From Camillea tinctor (Eukaryota > Ascomycota > Sordariomycetes > Xylariales > Xylariaceae), in contig MU394079.1 of assembly GCA_022578605.1 (NCBI GenBank), forward strand, positions 124,001-188,000: 64,000 nt of DNA, given 5' to 3'. The position numbers and the translations under genes are program-made. The notes under the pieces are model-generated. The model was not told the DNA's origin. It was given only the letters and a program-made list of their open reading frames with translations, and did not search any database. Shown piece by piece: positions 34,555-46,665 of this stretch (position 1 is the stretch's first letter; every line of letters starts with the position of its first letter).

Positions 34555-36785
34555 ATGAAGGTCACTAACCAAGGGGATGTCTTGGTGTATACTGTCGCCG
34601 GTGCCAATACGGCCCGTCCTCTTCCAGACTGGTAAGTAAAAGCTGCCAGTCACTTACAGCTTGTCTATCCAGTATCACTAACCAGACAAACCCAAAATGC
34701 AGGCTCGCTCGCCGCCGGAAACGAAGCCTCAAGGCAGATCCCGAATACCAAAACCGAATTGAACTTTTACAGGACTTCGAGTTCGAAGAGGCGAGCCAAT
34801 GTGTGCGAGTAAGTTCCTGGGTCGTGTCTGCAATGCGCTCGTGGACTCGTATTGTAACACTCTTTTAGGTTTCCGAAGATAATAACTGGATTGTATCGAC
34901 TGGAACATGTAAGATCCCTCGATCCTTTTGCGCAATTGAGTGAAGTACACTAACATTGGGTAGACAAGCCGCAAATGCATGTTCATTACCTACCTCATCT
35001 ATCCTTGAGCTATGCTCGTCATACGACATCATTAAATACCACCTTCGTCCTACTCTCTTCCGACTATAGCAAATCCCTACACCTCCAGAGCGATCGTAAG
35101 CTCGAGTTCCATGTAAGTCGCATAAAAGCAAGCAAAGCAAGGGAACCGGATGCAAAAGTCTATATGCTAATATCAACAAAGACCCCTGCAGGATGTCACT
35201 ATGAACTGCGTCTCCCCCGCTATGGCCGAGATCTGGTCTACGATCGCAATAGCACCGAGGCATTGGTCCCTTCGGTTGGTTTGGGTCCCGAGGGAAATGG
35301 TGAAGTATTCCGAATGAACCTTGAGGTCGGACGATTCATGAAATCATACCAAGTGGACGTGGGGACGGACGATGGTGTCGAGTCTGGGCTTCAGGGGAGC
35401 ATTTACGCACCAGGAATCAACACTGCTGCCATTGCCGAAAACAGCCATTCACTATTAGCTTTTGGTACATCGATCGGTTCCGTCGCATTTTGGGACCCAC
35501 GCTCCAAGTCACAGGTGGCTACACTGGGAGGACAGGAGGGAGAAGTCACGGCGCTTGATTTTAGCCCTTCAGGTCTCTCGCTGGCCTTGGGTACATCTAC
35601 AGGTTTAGTTAAGCTCTTCGATCTCCGAAGCCCGAGGCCATTATTACAAAAAGATCACGGATCCGGGTTCCCCGTAAAGAACTTAATACACATGACCACT
35701 GCTTCTCAGGAGCGCAAGATATTGTCTGCCGACAAACAACTCATCAAGATATGGGATGAATCGGACGGCGAAACGTGGACTTCTATCGAGCCTCTTGTTG
35801 ATATTCACCATGTCGAATGGGTCAAAGGTTCTGGCATGATACTCACTGCCAACGAAGGAAAACCTCTGCACTCCTTCTTCGTCCCTCAGCTAGGACCTGC
35901 ACCTCGTTGGTGCAGTTTCCTGGATAACGTCACCGAAGAAATGGCGGAAGAGATCAATACGGATAACTACGATAACTACAAGTTCTTGACGCTACCCGAG
36001 TTGAAGAGTTTGAGTCTTGCTCATTTGATTGGCAAGACGAATCTTCTGCGCCCATACATGCAGTACGTTTTTGTTTCCTGATCTTCATTTAGTATAATCT
36101 TTACTGACACTTTCGTTTTAGCGGTTACTTCGTAGCATCAAAACTCTACGAGCAGGCACGCTTGATAGCCAACCCGTATGCCTTCGAAGAAGAACGTGTG
36201 AAGCGTATCAAGGAGAAGGTTGAAAAGGAGAGGGCCAGCCGCATACGTGGGAACAAGAAGGTTAAGGTCAACCAGAAACTGGTCGACAAGCTCCTTAAAC
36301 GACAAGAAAAGAGAGCCCAAGTTGATACAAATGCGGGTATTCTCGGCGATGAACGTTTCACTCGACTCTTCGAGGACGAGGAATTCAAGATTGACGAAAC
36401 AAGTCGCGAATTCCAGGTCCTCAACCCCAGCACCAAGGTTGATCCTGAAACTGGCAAAAATCTCGATAATAGATCCGTTCTATCGGATGATAGCGAGGAG
36501 GATGGTAGCAACGACGAGAGCGATGATGGGGTTGTTATGCACGTTAGTTCGTCAAATCGCGAAGGTCGCGGGTATGAGCAAGATACAGCTTTAGGCTCCA
36601 GGACTCAGAAGCCAGGTAGGATCAGCAAACCGAGAGGCGCGGACATAACCGGTGAACGGGAGATCACATTTATCCCTGAGCCTAAGAAAAAGAAGAAGAT
36701 GGAAGAGGCTCCGGAAGAGGGAAGCAAAAACAGGCGCACCGATACTAGACGAAGTGCCAGTTCGAACGTATTCAGGAAGCTTTGA
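34555..36785 (+). CDS. ENP2: Nucleolar WD-repeat protein Enp2 / NOL10
   Basis: Six exons, 34555-34631, 34703-34808, 34869-34908, 34964-35112, 35182-36062 and 36122-36785, give 638 residues. The conserved start (DVLVYTVAG...LPDWLARRRKRSLKADPEYQ), HVHYLPHLSLSYARHTTSLN and GCHYELRLPRYGRDLVYDR identify Enp2. WD-type blades follow (FGTSIGSVAFWDPRS, LDFSPSGLSLALGTSTGLVKLFDLR). The C-terminus carries an NUC153-type motif (DERFTRLFEDEEFKIDE) and a Lys-rich tail. Enp2 works in the small-subunit processome for 18S rRNA maturation in the nucleolus. Intron 4 (35113-35181, 69 nt) is a multiple of three without a stop, so the frame reads through it. Removal restores the conserved EFHTPAGCHYEL, which supports splicing. 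Confidence 0.95.
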
Positions 36786-36968
36786 TACCCAAATTCATAT
36801 ACAACATTTATTACTCATAACTTATTGATACAAATGCCGAGGACCACTATGTTCTTAAATCCTGGAACGCCAACGCAAATCTACCCATAGGTACTAATTT
36901 AGGGGTCCTTCATTGTCTTCAAAAGGGAATTGACAGATATTGACAAAATTTTCCGAGTCTAACTCGAC

Positions 36969-37510
36969 CTACTTCCTCATCCATTTCTTCGTCCGGCCTT
37001 CGGGGCTTTGTCGTACATCAGATTTGGCGAGACCTTTCTCGATATCCTCGGGACGGAGTCGGGGTGTAGGGGGTATGTCGTCAAGCCGAACACGACCTCG
37101 TGACGTTTTACCAGACGATTCCTTGACTGATCTAGGGAATTCGGATCGCCGGGGAGTAAGTGCAGTGACCACTTTCCTCGCAGAACGTCGGATGTTCTCC
37201 CTAACCTTCCACTCCCTCTTTTTCGCCAGGTAGAAGAGCACCGCCATGGAAACTATTTCACGTTAGTATATCTGTAATTCGGCACGCTAGGTCACGGCTA
37301 AAACCCACTTCCCAAGACGCTGACGACGGCAACGACAATAATGATGGCGATCATAGCATTGTGGGAAATTTGAACAGCGCCGGGGCTTGATCCAGAAGCA
37401 CCGGCCGCATCGTCGACGGCTCCGCCCGAGTTAGCTGACCCAGGGCCGCTATTATCGGTGCCATACGGTACTTCCGTCGAAAGCGGAAAAGAACCGGTAG
37501 AGGTAGCCAT
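36969..37510 (-). CDS. Small single-pass membrane protein of unknown function
   Basis: Two exons, 37510-37309 and 37252-36969 with a 56-nt intron (ACTAAC branch), give 161 residues. The N-terminal 55 residues are Ser/Gly/Thr-rich (FPLSTEVPYGTDNSGPG). A hydrophobic segment follows (AMIAIIIVVAVVSVLG, then ISMAVLFYLA across the splice) that would cross a membrane once. The rest is a basic cytosolic tail (KKREWKVRENIRRSARKVVT, then TPRRS and TSRGRVRLDDIPPTPR). This Ser-rich ectodomain / TM / basic-tail design is common in Sordariomycetes. The start at 37510 is the first ATG in frame. The stop lies 184 nt from the ENP2 stop (convergent). No function can be assigned. Confidence 0.72.
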
Positions 37511-40500
37511 GACGAATTCGTGCGGCTGAGGGGATACGTTGTCTGCTCGCGAAGAACTGATAACCGGTATTCTGGTTCTACGTCGTACCACTGCCGCTAT
37601 CGATTTCGAAGATGACCGGGTCCCAGCCGGTAGGGTCAAGGAATGAAGATGGAGAGAGGATTAGAGAATCGTACCACGCTACAGACGAGCGTCTATCTCT
37701 GCCTTATGAGCAAAACTGATTCGGGTTTGCTGTGGAGACGAAGGCGGTCCAAGACTAGGCGGGTGTGGTTTGGAGGTTGCTGACAACATCCATGTTAATG
37801 AATGGTGATGTGACAAGTCATGCATCGCGGTCGACTGGGCGAGTAAAGAGGTACGGCACTTGAAGATTCTCGTGCTTCATGCACGACTGGCAGTCAATAT
37901 CCCTGACATGCTCTCGAGGTCTAAGAATATCTATTGGGTCTGTAGAGAGGTGACCTCTGAAACCCAAGTAATAGAAGCCATTCTATGAGGGTCACTCTGC
38001 GATGTCATTGGTCACGGCCGTGCTCAAAGCGCTTACCAAGGGCGCTTCTGTACTTGGTCCCTGGTCCATTGGCCAATCAGCATTCAGTAACAGGGGTATA
38101 GAGCACAGGGTATTTACCTTTTCTACAGGAACCAAGCAACCAAGATGCAAGGTAGCCCACCTTAATGACTACCTCATCACATCGATAGCTGCGCTCTCAG
38201 AAGCTATTCCACAATTCGATGTCGATAGATGCCTATATGAGACCTATGCGCTTATCACGCTCACCACTATTCACAGTCACAGTAGATAGCGATGTTGTAA
38301 TTCTTACCCCAAGAATAGGGAACTGATGAAATGGGTTATTTAGGTACGTGAGTGGTCTCTTAAATATCGACCATACAAGATCAACCCTAAATTACGACCT
38401 TTCTCCGTGGCCAGATCTGGACTCGAATTCCGATGCAGAAGACGTAGAATATGGCCATATCTGAAGGCCCATGATGAAGATTTACTTACACCCCTTTGTC
38501 ATAAACTCAACATCTCTACCCATTTCTACGGGCTCATTTAGATTTGACTTGAGGTTCGCTTGTGATTCTGAACGCTTCTCGATACCGTCCATTCTTCAGC
38601 ATGCGCGCGCGCGCACTCGCGCCTGTCGACGCCCCTTACTTTCCAGCCTCCGCTCCTCCGCTATCAGGCGCCTCCGCGACAAGCCACCACCCAGTGGAGA
38701 CCTACCTGAAGCTGCAACTTCGGAGATAGCCCGTCTCACTTGCCGCCGGTAAGGCATCTCATAGACGCCTTTCCAACAGGTTTAGCGTATAGTACGCGGG
38801 GGAGGGGAGGGGTTCTCTCCACGTGAGTCGCGTTTCTTGGAATTTTCCAAGGTGTATCCCTTCCCTTATGACGACGATTGCGGATGCTATTTTTAGGATT
38901 CGCCTGCTGCCGCTGCAGATAGATCCACCTATCTGGTCTGCAGATTGGCTGGATAGTTGGTTCACCGGGAGATGAGAGATCTTGCGATATTGACTACAAA
39001 CTGTAGGTACTGGCTGGCTAGATCTATACTCCTGGAATGAAGAATGCTATTTATTACGCGGATATCGAGGATGCCGGTGCGGTGATACCTAACGTGCGTC
39101 TCGCTTAGGAGATCATGAACTCGCAGGATCAAGTATTATCCTCTTATACCTAACTGTGTAGATATTGGCCAATCACATGGAGTTCCACGACTGCGATACT
39201 GACCTAGATATATTTATCAGATGAAAGCTGTGTGTTCCTGTAGCTTATTATTAGCCTCTATTGTCTCTGATCTATATAGACTGCCATATAGGCAAGTTGT
39301 TTAAGGTATAATACTATTATACCTAGATTTAATTATCTCACTTCGCTTTGTAGGGTTGAAATGTGATCTTATCAACATGCCAATGTCCTTCGATCCTGAC
39401 GCTTGGCGCAACTGAACCCGTGAGTTCATATTCAAATATGTTATGGTTAATTTTGTAAATGGAAGTCCCCTTGCCTTGATTCTGAAAATAACTCACCACC
39501 TCACACATGCATGAATAATAACTGTTTTAGCATCTCGTAAATTGCGTGTCGAAGAAGCTGTGCACTGGGTAGACCAGCCACGGCTATAGATTTGTAGGAC
39601 GGCGGCGCTGCATGAGGAGACCCAGACGTGCGGCCTGTCTCGCAGTAGGTCTTCCTTCTATATCCTCCCAAGTGTTGTACGGTGATTGGGTTGTTCTATA
39701 AATATATATATCATTTCCTGCTGAATAATGTCTAGTTATGCTGTGGGCTGATGGAAGGCGGTGGTTAGTCTGTAGCGGGAAAGTAGGCTACTACATGTGT
39801 GGTCTGCACGATATGAATATGATTTACAGAAACGAGATCCTTCCATATCATATATCGCCTACCTACCCATCTACTTACCTACTCTAGATGTAAGTGTTCA
39901 TACTTATAAGGTTAAGGTCTATTGTTCAGAGGAGCAGAGTTGTTATTAGTCAAAATACATTGACTTATATCATGTTGAATAAATACATATTACATGATAT
40001 CCGTTGCAAAGACACACGTACTACCTAAATACATATTTTTTCACCAGATAACATATGTATCTAGGCCACTTAGGAGCTGACTTTATGGGGATAAGCATCT
40101 GGCTGAGACCTCATTATCTGTGTTGAACTTTTTTTACAGTATAGGAAGGCACATAGGATCCAACCTCCTATTTTTGGGAAGTTATGACTTGGGCTATTAC
40201 TGACTTTAATACTACCTACTAGTAGTCATAGATAGAGCCCGATAATGATATGTTGATGATATAATAAGTCTGAGTTAAAACCTTTTTACCTTTTCTTGGT
40301 TGTCTGCAATGCCCTAACGCACTCTCTTCTCCCCTTCTTTCCCCTTTTTTGTTGCCAATTAGATGAGAAATCCATTTGACACAACCCAACTCAACTATAT
40401 ACAGAACTCCCAAGATCATGGATCTCTCAGCTTGACTTTGTCGAGAATTATCGTTCAAGTTTTATATCCGAAAAGAACTCAACGAACACATACTCTGTAA

Positions 40501-40527
40501 TAGTATCTGATCTATTGGGCTTGTACA
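37511..40527. other. 3-kb gene-free region
   Basis: No supported coding frame on either strand. The right part (about 39100-40450) is AT-rich with small palindromes such as 39305-39323. A short alternating GC run lies at 38601-38611. The candidate frames at 38002 and 38471 lack recognisable content, so this may be decayed or regulatory sequence. Confidence 0.5.
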
Positions 40528-43500
40528 ATGTCTACCGAAACCCCCAACAATGGGGCCTCAGAAGCTCCCGACTCGAAGCAGTCGAATACGGACCCTGTTT
40601 CTGAGGATTCTTCTGGCCAAACGAAACTTCCAGGGTCCCCGGAAGATACCCAAGAGATGCATGTTATGGAATTTAATGACGATGCCCCGTTCTCTACTAC
40701 TCCCCCTAAATTGAAGTCTCCTGAAGTTCCCGGTGTCAAATATTTGAAACGGCCAGAAACCGACACTGCTGAAGATATCGCTGCTGCTTTCAAGTACCAA
40801 AGGCCTCCGCTGCCTTCAACAGCTTTCAACATCTCGACTCATCCACTCGGTGGTCCAGGTCATCGTAACTTTGCATCTGTCACCGAAGCCCCCCAGCTTT
40901 CGTATAAACACGATCCGGCTTTTAAGCCCCCTAGCAGTGTTGCTCTTTACCCTGGTCTACCAACATCAAGTGACCAGGAGAAAAGCCACAGCAACATTTC
41001 AGCGACTGAAGCAGGTGCAAGCAAAACCGAAAACGTGGTCCCCGTGGTGGTATCCGGCAACACAGTAGATATGATACCGAAGGGACGGCCTCCATTTAAT
41101 GCTGAGACCAAATCAAGGCCAGTGTCGGTCCAAGACGCTCCAGGTCACCCCTCCGAAGACAGCGTAACTCCTCAACAACAGAAAGAACGACAGCAGCGAC
41201 CATATGACTCTCCCCTTAGCAGTATAAAAAATTCAAAAGCCATCGCGGATGTATGTGATAGGGCTCGAGCCCAAGCGGTAGCACGGCATCATCCAACACC
41301 ACGCAAAGGGGCGTCTAGGACACCTACTAATGGGGCCACCTCCTCCCACCTACATCATTCTTCAACGAGCCGTGCACTTTATAAGAAGGATCACCGGGAT
41401 TCATTGTCCGGAGGGCAAGCTGCTGTAACCAAATCGAAACTAGAAGGAGAGGTTTCTGCATATCGAGATTTCCGAGACAGGCGTCCACGTTCGCAGGCCT
41501 CTAACGTATCGAATATCTCCAAGCCACGTATTCCACGTAGGATCAGAAAGGGCAAGGCCAGTCCTACATTGGAACAAAGTAATGCTCTCCGTTGGAAATT
41601 AGCAGACGCTTGGAATAACGCTCTCGTTTATGACAGTGAGCTGAAGGATTCTTATGCGAAGAAAGTCACCATGCTAAAGGAGCAGATCACTGGACAAAAC
41701 GAGGAAATCGAATATTGCAATCATGAAATTGCTATACGAGACGATGCAATTAATGCCCTGGCGGAAGAAAAAGAGAAATTGATGGCCGAGCTCCAATCAC
41801 AGCAAGACAGAGCGGCTAGGGCTACAGGGAACTCAAAGAAGCTAGAAGAAGAGGTGTGTGGCTACAGAGATAAATTAGACCGTGCTATTGAGGAACAGCA
41901 GAGTATCTTCCGCTACTGTAGAGCTAAATGTAATGACACTATAGCCAAGATAAGGAAAGAAGAAGAGCAGCATAGGATGTCTATTCAGGAGGCTCTCACT
42001 ACAGCAAATTCTATTCGTGGCGACGTCCAAGAAAACATCGGCAAAGTTATTCGGACTTCACAACAGGAATCAGGAGAACGTAAGGGTTAATACTTGCTTG
42101 AGATGCTTGCTTTACTGACTCTTTCTAGTGAAGAAAAACATCGAGTCTCTGACAATTCAACTGGAAGAGCGCCAGAAGGAAGTCGAACGAGAGAAAGAGC
42201 ATACGAGAGATCTGAATGCCCAACTAGTAGAGTCTCGCAAGAAGAATGAGGAGGTTCTTCAATCCCTCTTGGCACAGAACGAGGAGATTTTGGAGAAGGC
42301 GCGAGACCAGCGAGCAATAGAGGACAACGCACAACTATATGTCAAACAAGATGAGAAGTAAGTATCTCAACATCTACGCTATGATAATCATTCTGACAAG
42401 AAACAGGATCGAAACAATTCTACAGAAACTGGATGAGACTAGATCTAGCGAAATCGATATGATGGCATTAGCAAAGGATCTAAGAGCTGATCAAGATGAC
42501 TTAGTTTCCAGGTAACTTTAGTTCTCGTATACTGTGAGTATGGCCGTTAACCTATTTACCAGAGTAATTCAAGCGGTTAAAGATACAGTATCAAATCGGC
42601 ATGACGGCTCCGAAGATAACGGAAAGTTACAGGCCGATATTGAATCGATCCGTAATCTGTGCGAAAGCCTCATGATGAAAATACTCGACTATGACATTGT
42701 GGAACAATGGCAACGTAAATTTTGTGATATAGAAGTGGCCACAATGTCTCAGAAACACAAGATAGAAGAACTCGAAGAGTCCCTCAGCCTAGCACAAGGT
42801 CATGCCAAAACTCAATGTCAGACAGAACAACAGCTTCGACAGGAACTCACTCGTCTGAAAGATGTGGAAGACACTAATGAAGTGTCAATCCAAAAAGTTA
42901 ACGCACTGACTGAACAGGTAGCACAACTTAGAGAGATCATAGCTGAGAAGAGCGCGACAATTACTCAACGAGACGACAGCGTGCGTATCGCACAGGAGCA
43001 ACTCAGGAACCAGACTCAGATGCTCAAAGAACGAGATGATAGATTAGAATCTAAGCGGCTTGAATACGAAACATACAAGCATAAAACCAATATAGATGTT
43101 CAGACGCTAGAGCAGGCAATCCTACAAGCTAGTTCCCAAAAGAAGATCGCCGAGGAACAATGTCAAGTGCTACAAACTCAACTTGCTGCAGCAGAAACTG
43201 CACAAACTCAACTCCAGGAAGAACTAGAAAAAAGACAATCGACGAACAGGCTAGAACGACTGAAAATCAATGATAGTCTGGAGAAAGCACTGGGAATGTT
43301 GACAGCTACAACGGATCAAGCAACGAAAATTATGGAAGGATTTCAATTAACAGAGGACATCCAAAAGGCTCTTAAGCCGGAACTTGATGGATGGTTGAAC
43401 GACAGACTTGAGATAGGAAAGTTGAAGCAAGTTGTCGAAAATATTAAGAAGGACCAACCCAATACGATTGAGGTAACAAGTCAACTAAAAGAACTTGTGG

Positions 43501-44510
43501 ATATACAGAAGAAATTGTCCCGTACTAAGCAACATCATGAAAAGCAATTGGCTGAGATTCACGCGGTCGTTAGTTTATCTGATGATGCCAGCAAACGAAA
43601 CGAAAGGCCAATTTTTCCAGAAGACCCAAGTTCATCTCAAGATTTCTCAAATACCATAGCCGAGCCATCACTGGAGCAGGCATCATATAGCCGACGTCGT
43701 GTAGTGGTAAAATCCCCCATCAGCGACGATGATGCAGCAGCCCCAATATCTATCGAACAGGAAAGGGTTACTAGACGACAGGCAATAACCCCTCGTGGGA
43801 TCATCAAGGCAGTTACCCAGAACCTAACCGGAGAATTAGAAGGAGTAGATAACGAGGATGCTGCTATAACGCAAACACAGACAAGAGCACCAGTAACAAA
43901 ACCCAGGGTCGAAATTAGTCGTAGCTCAAAGGTACCCCCTATCACTTATAGCACGTACAACCGCCCGGTAGCAGGGTCTATCGTGAGGAGGACTAGTAAC
44001 GACGAAGAAAGCAATGTACTTATCAATTTCGATCAGAACGAGAAAGTACGTAAGCGATCTAGGGATGCGCAGGTCCGAACAGAAGTCGAGGACAATTCCA
44101 TGCATATCTTGCCTAGACCGGAGAATCCGATGGAACGCCCTATTAAGCGACAACGGGAATATGGATCTGAGCAGATTCAGAGATCCCTATCAGGTTCCAA
44201 CCAAGGAGCAAGGCTGTCTCGTTCGATGTCACAGTACTTCGCTAGTCCTATGGAGAATCCGGAGATGCGATACGAGCCGGTATACCACCATACTGGATTA
44301 GAGTCAGAGAGAGGTGGCCCCCTGGTACGAAAGCCGAAGATATTGGCTACTTATGGGTCTCAGAGCAGTGTGACAGCATCAGCCGACTCTCAGGAATCAT
44401 TTATATTGAACTCCCCCTGGAGTTCAATGCCACCAGTTGATACTGATGTATCGCAAGACTTAAAACAAGAGAGCCAAGATAGCCAGGACAGAGGTTTCAA
44501 AGTTGGTTAG
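40528..44510 (+). CDS. Large coiled-coil protein, unrecognised family
   Basis: Four exons, 40528-42079, 42129-42357, 42407-42511 and 42563-44510 (introns 49, 49 and 51 nt), give 1277 residues with consistent phases. Residues 1-335 are Pro/Ser-rich and disordered, ending in a basic stretch (KPRIPRRIRKGKA). About residues 350-1030 are heptad-rich, broken by short gaps, with long Glu/Gln/Lys-rich coiled coils (for example NEEIEYCNHEIAIRDDAINA and LEESLSLAQGHAKTQCQTEQ). The C-terminal 250 residues are disordered and basic, with KRSRDAQ and PIKRQRE as possible nuclear localisation signals. This layout recalls spindle-pole-body, septal or nuclear scaffold proteins, but I recognise no family signature. 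Codon use is AT-richer than in the neighbours. Confidence 0.8.
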
Positions 44511-45197
44511 CAAACACAATACACCTTGGGGGAAAGAATAGAGACCCGGATGGTTGCTGAACTTTTATTTATTGAATTCGAAAGCAGGCAAAACCCTGAT
44601 TAACATAGAGGTATCAAAGGCCATCCTTTCAGTGGATGACTGGTCATATAGACCTAGGGCATCTTCCCCTATGGACACGCTTGCTAGTAGAGTAATGGTA
44701 TATCATATTGTAAGTCGAGCTTTACTTGCTTATGGAGAGAGAAAAAACTGGCGGCAGTATAGAGGAGAAGGACAAATTGTACGAGGTACTTGTGATTTCA
44801 TTACCGGATGGGTTTTTAAGATAGAATGAACCCCTAGGTAGCAATACATATTCTTGCTTCTACGAAGGTTGTGCTACCCTTTATGCGGCAAGGTTTCAAT
44901 GAAGACCTTGTCAAATAATACATGTATATACAACGACTCGCCTTTACACGCCACGCTTGCGCCCCTAATACCTATCGTATATGACGATTTATAGTATGCT
45001 CTTCGCGGCTAGGCGGTGAACGTCATTCGTCGGGGTGAAGATAGGAGGATTTCGCTCGCCCACACACACACACACACTCTCTCTCTCTCTCTTATATTCT
45101 TTTCTCTTTCTAGAGAAGTTCAAGACGTCCATATATCGTACATTCTCATTTGGCGGAGAAAAAGAGCAATAAAAAAAGACCAAGGTTTACTCCTTGC
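44511..45197. other. Convergent 3' region with microsatellite
   Basis: 687 bases between the coiled-coil gene stop and the bL33m stop. It contains a (CA)n(CT)n tract at 45060-45092. The frame at 44554-44829 has no ATG-supported or recognisable content. Confidence 0.5.
45060..45092. repeat. (CA)n(CT)n microsatellite
   Basis: A CA dinucleotide repeat of about 17 bases passes directly into a CT repeat of about 15 bases, in 3' flanking sequence. Confidence 0.9.
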
Positions 45198-45539
45198 TCA
45201 TTTAAACCTCCGCTTCTGCTCGAGGAAAAGAACCTTTTTCCGTACTGCGAGGGGAGAGTTAGTAGGCGATAGGGAGGTAGGTTGGTAGGGGGATGGATGG
45301 GAGGCGGGTTGAAGATATAAAGGGTAGGACGTACCGACGGGATCGTACTTGAGCATGCTCATGGGCCTCGACGTCCGCGGCCGGGTGAAGGTATAGAAGA
45401 ACCCCGTCATGGCCATGGAGAGCAGGCGCACGGATATCATACGGGATTTAACTAGAGGGGGGGTGGGTTAGAAGGTAGGTAGGTAGCGTGAGGTGGATTG
45501 GGGGGATTAGGGAAAAAGGACATTACCTTTCTTCGCCAT
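45198..45539 (-). CDS. MRPL39: Mitochondrial large-subunit ribosomal protein bL33m
   Basis: Three exons, 45539-45527 (13 nt), 45451-45335 and 45244-45198 (introns 75 and 90 nt), give 58 residues. The protein reads [20 protein letters not shown], then [20 protein letters not shown], then [18 protein letters not shown]. That is the full bL33 fold (a small ribosomal protein of bacterial origin; yeast YmL39), which sits in the mitochondrial 54S/39S large subunit. Like its fungal relatives it has no long cleavable presequence. The two introns interrupt codons after one base. The frame alone is too short to be seen without splicing. It is divergent from the FMN-binding protein gene. Confidence 0.93.
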
Positions 45540-46665
45540 GGCGACCAACCGACCGACCGACCGTCTTGTTGAGGTGTGCTACGGGCGAAGGTGCAGGTCG
45601 GAGGTGCAATTGATAGGTAAGAGGGAGTGGTGGTCGGGTTCGTGAGGTGAGGTGAGGTGATGCGATGGAGGTTGTAATCCGTTATCGAATTTTTGGTGGA
45701 GCTTCCTTTGGGATGGGATCTGTGGCTGGTGGGGGAGAATGGAATGACGTGGGGGGGAAAAGAAAAGATGGTTGAGCCACATTGTGGCGTTAGCTTTGGT
45801 ACCAGCTTTGGTCTTTCGATCTAATTCCTATCGATAAGTGAGTAGCTTCTTGCTCTTCTAGGTAGTCTCCCCCCCTTTCCCTCCATATCATTCATACCCT
45901 TTAGTAGCGTATAGTGATTCTTTAAATCTTTGGGTTTCTCCAATATGCGGCTAGCCTATCAATCACATCGGCAGGACATTCCCAGAACGGATAGGTACTC
46001 AGTTGGGGGAAAGGCTGGACTTACAACTTCCCCGGACTAGATCTATCTATCGTACACTCTTCCCCCCTATCACCCCCCCTTCCTCTTCCCCACTCACCAT
46101 CACTTCGAAGCTTAAACTCTATGTGCATTCTTGGCCTCGCCCAATCATACTGGGTGTTATTGCTATCAGGAGGCTTTTGCTTTGTAGACTATACATCACG
46201 TATCTCGCGCCCTTCCGGTCTGGTCATCCGCTTTTCGGATCCTAGGGACGAAATAAGAAATGACGGGCGTATAGGAAGCAGGTAGGCTTTGATAGGACAG
46301 TACCTATAATAGCAATATCACCTTATATGCATGTATGTAGGAGGCAAGGGAGAGTTAGATCTGTACTTGAGCTGGGATACCTTAGGTAGCTAATTATATC
46401 CTAATGTAACAGCTACATATATGAATGCCATTCCCTCCTAATATCATAGGTTACTATAATGTAATCTCATGGTATCAAGGAGCTTTCATACATGATTTAG
46501 TTTTCAGTCTTCTCCTATTGGGTCCTGGCCAGCTGAGACGCATGAGTCGTGATCGACTTGGCTACTGACGAATTCTTTACTAGGAAAGAGGCATCATTCT
46601 CTATATCCCACTACACTGTCATTTATAAAAGATTCAAGGACAGGCGCAGATACTCTAAGACCAAA
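45540..46665. other. Divergent upstream region, bL33m / FMN-binding protein
   Basis: 1.1 kb without a supported gene. It contains a C-rich patch (46058-46095), an overlapping GGTGA repeat (45640-45660) near the bL33m start, and AT-rich sequence toward the right. Confidence 0.5.

Noticed and set aside
38002..38752. Two short plus-strand frames in the 37.5-40.5 kb spacer.
   Set aside because: No family features, no consistent splice partners, and composition like the rest of the spacer.
44554..44829. 91-aa plus-strand frame after the coiled-coil gene.
   Set aside because: It starts at a non-ATG codon in 3' flanking sequence and has no recognisable features.
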